A DNA stretch of 11,598 bases, taken from the NCBI GenBank assembly GCA_030610025.1, contig JAUWSP010000037.1:1-11598 (forward strand), written 5' to 3'. Numbering within the stretch: the first letter of the stretch is position 1; each line of letters opens with the position of its first letter. The translations under genes were made by a program, and so were the position numbers. This DNA is from Acidobacteriota bacterium. GTDB lineage: Bacteria > Acidobacteriota > Thermoanaerobaculia > Multivoradales > JAHEKO01. Below the pieces are notes generated by a model. The model searched no databases, had not been told where the DNA came from, and saw only the letters and a list, made by a program, of their open reading frames with translations. Positions 1 through 5,811 of this stretch are shown here, piece by piece.

Positions 1-1
1 G

Positions 2-568
2 GCGGTCCTGGACTCCTTCGCCCCGCCGGCAGCCTCCTTTGCGTTCGGCCTCGATCACGACGGTACGGATCTCTGGGGTGACACGAATGAGCCGGATCAG
101 ATTTATCGAGCCGACGACACGACCGGTGTGGTTTCCGATAGCTACGCCTCACCCTTTACCTCCCCCAATGGAGTGGCCTGGGACGGCGCAGCGCTCTGGC
201 ATTCCGCTTTTCTTCAAGACTTGAGCCTCATCGATCCATCCGACGGTTCTGTGATCCGCACGATACCGTCGCCTGGGAACCGGACCCCGAGAGGTCTGGA
301 GTGGGTCGACGGGGCCCTGTGGGTCGTCGACGCAAACCTGGAGCCCGAGGACGGCATCTATCAAATCGACCCGAGTGATGGGACCATCCTGCAGAGAATG
401 CAGATCGCCGGGGCAACCTATCCGTTCGGCCTGGCCTTCGACGGGGAGTACTTCTGGATGACGGACTACTTGGCGGACAAGATCTACAAGGTGGACTTGA
501 TGAATTTCTTGCTGGCCGACGACTTCGAATCGGGCGATACCTCGGCCTGGTCTTCTACCGTGCAATGA
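2..568 (+). CDS. Beta-propeller repeat protein, 3' end only (5' end outside window)
   Basis: The frame is open from the window edge, so the start lies upstream; 188 residues are visible. They hold four propeller-like repeats of about 40-50 residues. Each has a 'G(L/V)-x-(F/W/H)-DG--LW' strand pair followed by an 'IYxIDPSDG(T/S)I' strand, for example LSLIDPSDGSVIRTI and IYQIDPSDGTILQRM. This resembles SMP-30/NHL/Vgb-type propellers, which bind ligands or act as lactonases or lyases, but no catalytic residues can be assigned. The protein ends in ADDFESGDTSAWSSTVQ, a tail almost repeated at the end of the RCC1-type protein at 3838-4809. Export is likely by analogy with that protein, but the signal peptide is not visible. 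A strong hairpin follows the stop codon. The reading frame is certain; the function is unknown. Confidence 0.85.
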   Translation, partial: AVLDSFAPPAASFAFGLDHDGTDLWGDTNEPDQIYRADDTTGVVSDSYASPFTSPNGVAWDGAALWHSAFLQDLSLIDPSDGSVIRTIPSPGNRTPRGLEWVDGALWVVDANLEPEDGIYQIDPSDGTILQRMQIAGATYPFGLAFDGEYFWMTDYLADKIYKVDLMNFLLADDFESGDTSAWSSTVQ

Positions 569-578
569 CCGTGAGAGC

Positions 579-605
579 GGGAGGGCGCAAGGCCCTCCCC
601 TTCTA
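579..605 (+). terminator. Hairpin terminator after the beta-propeller gene
   Basis: An 8-bp perfect stem (GGGAGGGC, 579-586, with GCCCTCCC, 592-599) has a 5-nt GCAAG loop and starts 11 nt after the stop codon. It is followed by only a short pyrimidine run (CTTCT), so the T-tract is weak, as is common in GC-rich genomes. A 17-nt piece covering the loop and 3' arm recurs at 3655-3671. Confidence 0.7.
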
Positions 606-617
606 TGTGGCCGCTAT

Positions 618-630
618 TGTCAAGCTTCCT
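618..630 (-). repeat. IS inverted repeat, transposase-downstream (RE) end
   Basis: On the transposase strand this reads AGGAAGCTTGACA. It pairs with the copy at 2078-2091 apart from one missing base. It contains an exact TTGACA (623 down to 618) pointing out of the element, which could serve as the -35 box of a promoter completed when the two ends join in a circle. Confidence 0.65.
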
Positions 631-909
631 GGGTCCGCCTTTATGATCCTCCTTGGCTGTCGTGTTTCACGCCTACTGGCTGCTTCCTCGTGGCGTCGGG
701 CCTGATGGCCTCGGACGACCTTCTATCCGTGCGGTCCTTTCGACCGGCACCCAATCCAGCATGCGCCTTTGAAGGCACATCGTGGAAGCTTGCTTCGAGC
801 GGCCCCATCTACAAAACGGCTTTCTTTTTGAGCCAGGGGAGGGCACGGGCACGCTCTGACCAGCAGATTTCGTCTTCATGGGTAACCTCGAGATCCGAGC
901 TTGCGGCCT
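629..909 (-). ncRNA. Candidate bridge/seek RNA region of the IS (unproven)
   Basis: This is the non-coding tail of the IS, read on the transposase strand. It contains a run of good hairpins: 761-780 (8-bp stem, one G-U, 4-nt loop), 729-750 (eight pairs with a one-base bulge and a GAAAG loop) and 692-720. The last has paired arms GTCG/CGAC outside GGCC-ATCA-GGCC, leaving an asymmetric internal loop TCCGA. IS110-superfamily transposases use a guide RNA with internal loops that pair to target and donor DNA; in the IS1111 group it is encoded downstream of the transposase. Position and fold fit that role. I could not match a loop convincingly to the flanking DNA. A 68-codon open frame inside (673-879) looks like chance. 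Confidence 0.45.
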
Positions 910-2046
910 CTACGTCTTGAGTACCGCCCCCGCAGGGACGACTCCAGTCTCCAGGTATCGCCACAGGGCAATCAAGAGCTTACGAGCCAGGGCGACGATG
1001 CCGACGCGCCGCGAGCGACGAGACCCGGGACCGTAGCGCTCCTGAAACCATTTGCTCAGCTCGCTGTCAGGCTGGAAGCGTAGCCAGCCCCAAGCGATCT
1101 CGACCGTTGCCGCACGCAGCCGTCGGTTGCCGTCCTTGCCGATTCCCTGGTCGCGCTGGATCTGACCCGAGCTGTACGGCGTCGGCGTCAGACCGGCCAT
1201 GCCTCCGACCTGCCGACGGTTATCAAACTGTCGCCAGGCGAAGGCCTCCATCGACGCCAGCCACGCATAGTTCTCGCCGATCCCCCGCAAACGAGAGAGA
1301 CGGCGCGCGGTCTGCGCTCCACGATCTCGCGCCGTGCGCAGGGCTGAGCGTCGTTGCTTCTCCAGCTCGGCGATCTGCTCCTGCACCAGGGTCCAACGCA
1401 CGTACTCACGCTCCAGCCGAGTGCGCAAACCCACCGGCACCGGCGAATTGTCCCAAAGCTGGACCGCCGAGAGTCGTGCTAGAAAACCCTTCGAGACCTT
1501 CAGCCGTACCCCCTGGGTCACCAGCAAACTCGTCATGCGGTTCGTGTACCGTGTCCTCTCCCGTTTCAAGGCCTCGAGCTCACGGTGCAGCTGTCTCTGA
1601 TCCTCCGCCTCCACACTGGGTATGCGAGCCACGCCCCACACCTTCGGCTCCCCACTCCACCACCGCATCAATTGCCGCAGCAGCTTGCCCACGTCCAAAC
1701 GATCCGTCTTCGCCCGCCGACTCCGACGATTCACCTCTATGCTCGAAGGATCCACCACGATGTTTTCGATCCCGGCATGTCGGAGATGACGATCCAGCCA
1801 GAAACCATCACGACCTGCCTCATAGCAACTCACTACCCGGGCCGAAGGCTCCAAACCAAAGCGGCGCTTCGCTCGAGACACCTCCTCGTGCAACGCTCCC
1901 AGATCCCCCGCCGCAATCGTCTGCTCACGCGGCTTGCGACACACACCCACCGTACTGCCCAGCTTCCACTTCGAATTACTCAACTCCAAGGCCAGAAACA
2001 ACACCTTCTCCTCGCTATACTCTCTGTGGGCGGCTGTAGTCTCCAT
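910..2046 (-). CDS. IS110-family DEDD transposase/recombinase
   Basis: This 378-residue protein catalyses guide-RNA-directed recombination of the element. The N-terminal RuvC-like DEDD domain (about 17-175) carries E21 (LALELSNSK), E76 (SCYEAGRDGFW), D115 and D118 (AKTDRLD). The C-terminal Transposase_20 domain (about 250-335) carries RGIG, GGMAGLTPTPYSSGQ and GIGKDGNRRLR; the serine at 293 fits the nucleophile position. The linker between about 150 and 240 is basic and predicted coiled coil. The first acidic residue is Glu where most IS110 members have Asp. I recall this as usual in the subfamily with 'AFELG'-type N-termini, so it need not mean loss of activity. The start is supported by AAAGGAGG seven bases upstream. 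Length is normal and there is no frameshift, so the enzyme looks functional. Confidence 0.95.
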   Translation of the reverse strand: METTAAHREYSEEKVLFLALELSNSKWKLGSTVGVCRKPREQTIAAGDLGALHEEVSRAKRRFGLEPSARVVSCYEAGRDGFWLDRHLRHAGIENIVVDPSSIEVNRRSRRAKTDRLDVGKLLRQLMRWWSGEPKVWGVARIPSVEAEDQRQLHRELEALKRERTRYTNRMTSLLVTQGVRLKVSKGFLARLSAVQLWDNSPVPVGLRTRLEREYVRWTLVQEQIAELEKQRRSALRTARDRGAQTARRLSRLRGIGENYAWLASMEAFAWRQFDNRRQVGGMAGLTPTPYSSGQIQRDQGIGKDGNRRLRAATVEIAWGWLRFQPDSELSKWFQERYGPGSRRSRRVGIVALARKLLIALWRYLETGVVPAGAVLKT

Positions 2047-2052
2047 TCGCTT

Positions 2053-2060
2053 CCTCCTTT
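2053..2060 (-). promoter_or_regulatory. Strong ribosome binding site for the transposase
   Basis: AAAGGAGG on the minus strand lies 6 nt before the ATG at 2046 and fixes that start. It is one of the strongest Shine-Dalgarno matches in the window. Confidence 0.8.
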
Positions 2061-2077
2061 CACGGTAATGAATGATT

Positions 2078-2091
2078 AGGAAGCTTAGACA
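2078..2091 (-). repeat. IS inverted repeat, transposase-upstream (LE) end
   Basis: On the transposase strand this reads TGTCTAAGCTTCCT. It matches the other end as TGTC plus AAGCTTCCT with one extra T between the two blocks. It lies about 32 nt before the transposase start codon. Confidence 0.65.
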
Positions 2092-2193
2092 CAGTCGCCC
2101 TCTTCTTGCACACCCCTCACCACCGAGGACTAGCCAGCATAGGATCTACATGTCTGCAGGGCTTGGTAGGTATTCACCAGAGGTGGGCCATCG

Positions 2194-3699
2194 ATGCAGC
2201 TGTCGAAATCGAGAATCATGTCGGCGTTGCAGTGCCGCAAGCGCCTGTACTTCGAAGTACACCGTCCGGAGCTCCAGAAGATCTCCCCGGCAACCCAGGC
2301 GGCCTTCGACACGGGGAACCGGGTGGGCGATTTCGCTCAGCAGATCTACGGCCAGGGACAGGGCATCCTGATCGAGTACGGCCCGGGGCTGTCGCAGGCA
2401 TTGAAGGACACCGAACGGCTGATGACGGCCGGGGTGGACGAGCCGATTTTCGAGGCGACCTTCTCCCATGGTGGTGTGCTCGTGCGACTGGATGTGCTGA
2501 TCCCTCCAGGCCCCCACACGCAAAGCCCGGCATGGAAGATCGTGGAGGTCAAGGCCTCCACAAAACTCAAGGACGAGCACGTCGCTGACTGCGCGATTCA
2601 GGCGTGGGTCTTCGAGGGGCTGGGGTATGCCCTCGGCGGGATCGCTCTGGCCCATATCGACAAGGCCTACGCGTATCCCGGTGGCGAGGACTACCACGGC
2701 CTTCTGGTCGAAGAAGATCTGACGGCAGAGGTCGCCGAGCTCCAGGACTCGGTTCCCGCCTGGGTCGGGATGGCGAGGGAGTCGGCATCCGGTGAGATGC
2801 CCGATGTGCAGGTTGGGCAACACTGCACGACTCCCCATCTCTGCCCTTTCTTCGAACAGTGCTGGCCGACGGAGACGAAGTACCCGGTTCAGGCTCTGCG
2901 CGGATCGAAAGAGAAGCTGGGGCAACTCGTGGCGGACGGCTACCTGGACATCCGGGACGTGCCGACCACCGTGCTGGATGGAACCGAGACGCGGTCTCGC
3001 ATCCACCGGGTGACCGTAGCGGAAGAAGCGGAGCTACTCGAGGGTGCCTCATCCTTCGTTCAGGAGCTTGCCTTTCCGAGGTACTACCTGGATTTCGAGA
3101 CCATCATGCCGCCGGTTCCGATCTGGTCGGGAACGCATCCCTATGAGACCCACGCCGTCCAGTGGTCGTGCCACATTGAAGACTCCGATGGCAGCCTGCG
3201 ACACGAGGAGTTCCTGGACCTATCGGGCGAGCCGCCGATGCGACCGCTGGCTGAGAGTCTGATCGGGATGCTGGGGCACGATGGCCCGATCTTGATGTAT
3301 ACGAATTACGAGGCAACGGTAATCCGGGGCCTCGCGGACCGGTTCCCCGACCTTGCGCCGGAGCTCGAAGCGATCCTCGACCGGCTCGTCGATCTTCACC
3401 CGGTCGTCAAGGAGAACTACTACCACCCGGACATGCTCGGATCCTGGTCGCTCAAGGCCGTACTCCCCACCATCGCCGCAGACATCGACTACTCGGCCCT
3501 CGAAGAGATCCAGGAAGGCACCGCGGCCTCGAAGGGCTACCTCGAAGCCATCGACTCCAGCACCTCCCCCGAGCGGCGGGAGCAACTCCGAACCCGTCTT
3601 CTGGAGTACTGCCGGTTGGATACCGAGGCGATGGTGAGGTTGGTGCGATTTCTCGGCGCAAGGCCCTCCCCCACTTCAGGACCTGCACTATCCCGCTGA
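2194..3699 (+). CDS. TM0106/DUF2779-type protein: Cas4/RecB-like nuclease fused to DEDD exonuclease domain
   Basis: This 501-residue protein opens with MQLSKSRIMSALQCRKRLY, typical of RecB-like nucleases with an iron-sulfur cluster. The N-terminal half has the PD-(D/E)xK elements D100 (VRLDVL), E118 and K120 (IVEVKAS), and Q136. C14 plus C211, C217 and C223 would form a Cas4/AddB-like 4Fe-4S site. The C-terminal half (about 295-487) matches DUF2779, an RNase H-like fold: D300 and E302 in YYLDFET, D400 in LVDLHPVV, and Y472-x3-D476 in EYCRLDTEAM, which is a DEDDy-style set. Both active sites look complete. The family's role is not established; a DNA repair or defence exonuclease is plausible. 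There is no CRISPR array or other cas gene, so Cas4 adaptation is unlikely. GAGG at 2180-2183 precedes the ATG. The last 14 residues look like a non-conserved extension. Confidence 0.9.
   Translation: MQLSKSRIMSALQCRKRLYFEVHRPELQKISPATQAAFDTGNRVGDFAQQIYGQGQGILIEYGPGLSQALKDTERLMTAGVDEPIFEATFSHGGVLVRLDVLIPPGPHTQSPAWKIVEVKASTKLKDEHVADCAIQAWVFEGLGYALGGIALAHIDKAYAYPGGEDYHGLLVEEDLTAEVAELQDSVPAWVGMARESASGEMPDVQVGQHCTTPHLCPFFEQCWPTETKYPVQALRGSKEKLGQLVADGYLDIRDVPTTVLDGTETRSRIHRVTVAEEAELLEGASSFVQELAFPRYYLDFETIMPPVPIWSGTHPYETHAVQWSCHIEDSDGSLRHEEFLDLSGEPPMRPLAESLIGMLGHDGPILMYTNYEATVIRGLADRFPDLAPELEAILDRLVDLHPVVKENYYHPDMLGSWSLKAVLPTIAADIDYSALEEIQEGTAASKGYLEAIDSSTSPERREQLRTRLLEYCRLDTEAMVRLVRFLGARPSPTSGPALSR
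3655..3671 (+). repeat. 17-nt copy of the first gene's terminator arm, inside the nuclease 3' end
   Basis: GGCGCAAGGCCCTCCCC is identical to 584-600, which forms the loop and 3' arm of the terminator of the first gene. Here the matching 5' arm is absent, so no hairpin forms. The copy encodes part of the poorly conserved C-terminal extension (GARPSP) of the nuclease. Confidence 0.5.
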
Positions 3700-3721
3700 G
3701 TGCCACCCCCCCCATCGGGTA

Positions 3722-3750
3722 GTGACAGCCCCGTAGACCGGAGATACTCT
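3722..3750 (+). promoter_or_regulatory. Possible sigma-70 promoter for the RCC1-type gene
   Basis: GTGACA (3722-3727, five of six to TTGACA) and TACTCT (3745-3750, a weak -10) are separated by 17 nt. A start about 7 nt downstream would place the mRNA 5' end at the hairpin beginning at 3757. This is pattern-based only. Confidence 0.35.
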
Positions 3751-3756
3751 TCACGG

Positions 3757-3784
3757 GTGCCGACCACGAGATTCTGGTCGGCAC
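3757..3784 (+). promoter_or_regulatory. Perfect 10-bp inverted repeat in the leader of the RCC1-type gene
   Basis: GTGCCGACCA (3757-3766) and TGGTCGGCAC (3775-3784) are exact reverse complements around the 8-nt spacer CGAGATTC. The repeat lies 53 nt before the start codon and 57 nt after the nuclease stop. No T-run follows. It could be a leader hairpin that stabilises the mRNA, an operator, or a terminator for the nuclease gene. Confidence 0.6.
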
Positions 3785-3837
3785 AGCCTTGCTGGGAATC
3801 GGTTCTGTTCCGCGCCTTTACCTCGAGGAGGCGACGC

Positions 3838-4809
3838 ATGAGCGGGGCGAAACAGCAGCTCGCAGTTCTGGCTTCTTTCCTTTTGCTCTGTTTGTCGGGT
3901 CGATTGGCGCTGGGCTACGAGCTCAGGGCCTGGGGCGGGGACTACGTCAATCAGGTTACAGACACACCGTCCGGTTCCGACTTCGTTGCCATCGCAGCGG
4001 GCGACGAGCACGGCGTGGCCCTCAAAGCCGATGGCACGGTTGTGGCCTGGGGCCAGGATCACGATGGGCAGAATGTTCCCCCGCCGACTCTCGGAGCGTG
4101 TAAGGCGATCGGCGCGGGCGGTGATTTCGCCCTGGCCATACAGAACGACGGCACAATCGTCCACTGGGGCGATGACCCTCATGGCGTCGACATGGTTCCC
4201 GCGGGTACCTACACAGCGGTCGACGGCGGAGAGTTCTTCGCCGTAGCTCTGGCAACCAACGGCTCGATTGTTGCCTGGGGCAACGACGCCGACGGCCAAG
4301 TCACGAACGTGCCGGCAGGCACTGACTTCATACAAGTCATCGCTGGCGACAGACATGCTGTGGCTTTGCGATCCAACAACTCTGTCGTCAGCTGGGGATA
4401 TGTCGGAGGGACCAACGGTCAGCCTGCCTCTGGCACCTACACACAGGTTTCGGCCGGCCATGACTATTGTCTGGCACTGGCGAGCGATGGCTCGATCGTG
4501 CACTGGGGCGACGACCCCTGGGACTACGGCCTGGACGAGGTACCTGCCGGCACCGACTTCGTGGAGATCTCGGCCGGCTACATTCACGGCCTGGCCCGGA
4601 AGGTAGACGGCACCGTCGTGGGCTGGGGCGCCGGCACCAATGCGTCCGGCCATCCTCATTATGGTCAGGCGGCGCCACCACCGGGCAACGACTACGTAGC
4701 CATCTCAGGAGGCTTGTATTGGAGCCTGTCGATGACCAGCTCCAACGTCCTGTTCGCGGACGGCTTCGAGAGTGGCGACCTGTCCGCGTGGACCTCTACG
4801 GTGCCGTAG
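3838..4809 (+). CDS. Exported seven-bladed RCC1-type propeller protein with FESGD tail
   Basis: This protein has 323 residues. The open frame extends up to 3700, but the ATG at 3838 is preferred: it has GAGGAG seven bases upstream and creates a signal peptide (basic start, then LAVLASFLLLCLSG, cleavage near LALG-YE). The body holds seven repeats. 'WG' occurs at residues 32, 71, 110, 147, 186, 223 and 263, spaced 37-40 apart, each tied to an 'I-AGxxHxxAL' strand (for example AAGDEHGVAL and IAGDRHAVAL). That is exactly seven RCC1 blades, with the first and last half-repeats able to close the ring. RCC1 propellers are binding scaffolds; no enzyme activity is indicated and the ligand is unknown. 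The protein ends in ADGFESGDLSAWTSTVP, matching the tail of the protein at 2-568. It converges with the barrel gene, with a 13-nt gap. Confidence 0.88.
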   Translation: MSGAKQQLAVLASFLLLCLSGRLALGYELRAWGGDYVNQVTDTPSGSDFVAIAAGDEHGVALKADGTVVAWGQDHDGQNVPPPTLGACKAIGAGGDFALAIQNDGTIVHWGDDPHGVDMVPAGTYTAVDGGEFFAVALATNGSIVAWGNDADGQVTNVPAGTDFIQVIAGDRHAVALRSNNSVVSWGYVGGTNGQPASGTYTQVSAGHDYCLALASDGSIVHWGDDPWDYGLDEVPAGTDFVEISAGYIHGLARKVDGTVVGWGAGTNASGHPHYGQAAPPPGNDYVAISGGLYWSLSMTSSNVLFADGFESGDLSAWTSTVP

Positions 4810-4822
4810 CCGAGAGCGGGCG

Positions 4823-5743
4823 TCAGTTCCAGGCGAATATGTAGACCAGGCTGAACAAGTCGAAGTCACCGCCGGACGAAGTGACCGTGCCGGCGCTGAG
4901 ACTGGCGCGCAGTGCGTGGTGGGGGCGGACTGGAAAAACCAGGGTGACGCCAGCCCTGGAGTTGCGCTGCAAGTCGGCCCTCAACTCACCCCCGATGGTG
5001 GTCCGGCCACCGTAGTAGTAGTTCAGATCCAGGGAACACCAGAATCCAGGTTTGATCCTCTTGATCAGGTGGAAGTCGCCGGAAACGATCGGGCTCTGCT
5101 CGCGCGTCGTTCCCAGGAACTCATCGTTGTCACCGAAAATCCAGGCACCAATCTCGAGCTCGGTCAGCCAGGTCCTGGTCACCGGGTGGATGTACCCGAT
5201 GGCAGGCTTGATCGCCCAGCGATTGGTGCCCACGTTGATCAGCCTGTCCTTCTCGTAGTCTCCGGTCGGAGCCGACACCTGAAGACTCATGCCCACAAGC
5301 GCTCGAGGCTCCGCACGCAACTGCTGGAAGGCAGCTTTGTCCAGGGTCGGTGCACCCAGAAGGTTGACCGAGAGACGTGCCCGTGCATCGGCCCAACCGG
5401 CGATATAGCGGCTTCGATCCACCCCATCGACCGCACCTTCCGTCGTTCCCCAAGAGTAGGGCGCGCTGAACTGCACGCTGGCGGTCCGGCCGGCCAGATT
5501 AATCGTATGCAGGTACGAGAACTGAGTGACGTTGATCCTCGAGTCCACACCCACGATCGGGAGCGATGGATCCATCAGGATGTCGCCCGTCGAGTACTGA
5601 TAGGCCATGGTCACCACCTTCGTACCCTTCGGAGCCGGCCAGTACGCTCGCGGCGTCAGCTCCTGGGCGAGAGAAACCGCGCCCGTGAGGACCATTGCCA
5701 GGAAGAGGCTCAAGAAAACAGGCCATCCGCTGATCCTGCCCAT
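4823..5743 (-). CDS. Outer-membrane beta-barrel, MetA-pathway-of-phenol-degradation type transporter family
   Basis: This 306-residue protein has a signal peptide (MGRISGWPVFLSLFLAMVLT, cleavage near SLA-QE). A mature part rich in alternating hydrophobic/polar strands follows, typical of a barrel. Recognisable family stretches are LTPRAYWPAPKGTKV near the N-terminus, YQYSTGDILMDPSLPI, SVNLLGAPTL, RLINVGTNRWAIKPAIGY, IFGDNDEFLGTTREQ and GGELRADLQRNSRAG. These match the Phenol_MetA_deg (PF13557) group as I remember it. Members sit in the outer membrane and are thought to let hydrophobic compounds pass. Substrate is unknown and no degradation genes are nearby, so a role in phenol metabolism should not be assumed. 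No clear ribosome site precedes the ATG. It is divergent from the protease gene and convergent with the RCC1-type gene. Confidence 0.85.
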   Translation of the reverse strand: MGRISGWPVFLSLFLAMVLTGAVSLAQELTPRAYWPAPKGTKVVTMAYQYSTGDILMDPSLPIVGVDSRINVTQFSYLHTINLAGRTASVQFSAPYSWGTTEGAVDGVDRSRYIAGWADARARLSVNLLGAPTLDKAAFQQLRAEPRALVGMSLQVSAPTGDYEKDRLINVGTNRWAIKPAIGYIHPVTRTWLTELEIGAWIFGDNDEFLGTTREQSPIVSGDFHLIKRIKPGFWCSLDLNYYYGGRTTIGGELRADLQRNSRAGVTLVFPVRPHHALRASLSAGTVTSSGGDFDLFSLVYIFAWN

Positions 5744-5811
5744 GCCAGGGAGTATTCCACATGGCTGACGGTGTATCCTGCGTGCGAGATTGTGATGACG
5801 AGGGGTACGTA

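Larger units (their letters stand above)
618..2091 (-). mobile_element. IS110-superfamily insertion sequence (IS1111-like organisation), apparently intact
   Basis: The element is inferred from an intact IS110-type transposase and flanking imperfect inverted repeats: TGTCAAGCTTCCT at 618-630 and AGGAAGCTTAGACA at 2078-2091. These are identical over 13 positions once a single-base gap is allowed. Only about 31 nt lie between the right repeat and the transposase start, but about 290 nt lie between its stop and the left repeat. A long non-coding tail downstream of the gene plus subterminal repeats is the arrangement known for the IS1111 group. The exact ends are uncertain because these elements usually extend a few bases beyond the repeats and make no reliable target duplication. 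The element sits between two genes and interrupts neither, 13 nt past a terminator hairpin. Confidence 0.75.

Noticed and set aside
673-879. 68-codon minus-strand frame in the IS tail
   Set aside because: It has no ribosome site, no recognisable family and a biased Pro/Arg/Ser composition, and it overlaps the hairpins expected of a guide RNA.
1107-2039. Long plus-strand open frame (310 codons) opposite the transposase
   Set aside because: It is antisense to a clearly recognised transposase, is full of Pro/Ser/Thr and Arg, and resembles no protein family.
2194-3699. Nuclease as a CRISPR Cas4 adaptation protein
   Set aside because: There is no repeat-spacer array and no cas gene in the window, and the DUF2779 half is not part of Cas4.
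3700-3837. N-terminal extension of the RCC1-type protein back to 3700
   Set aside because: It would bury the signal peptide and translate through the 10-bp hairpin; the ATG at 3838 has a good ribosome site.
4810-4822. Searched for a bidirectional terminator between the convergent RCC1-type and barrel genes
   Set aside because: The gap is only 13 nt and shows no stem; any terminator must lie inside the coding regions.
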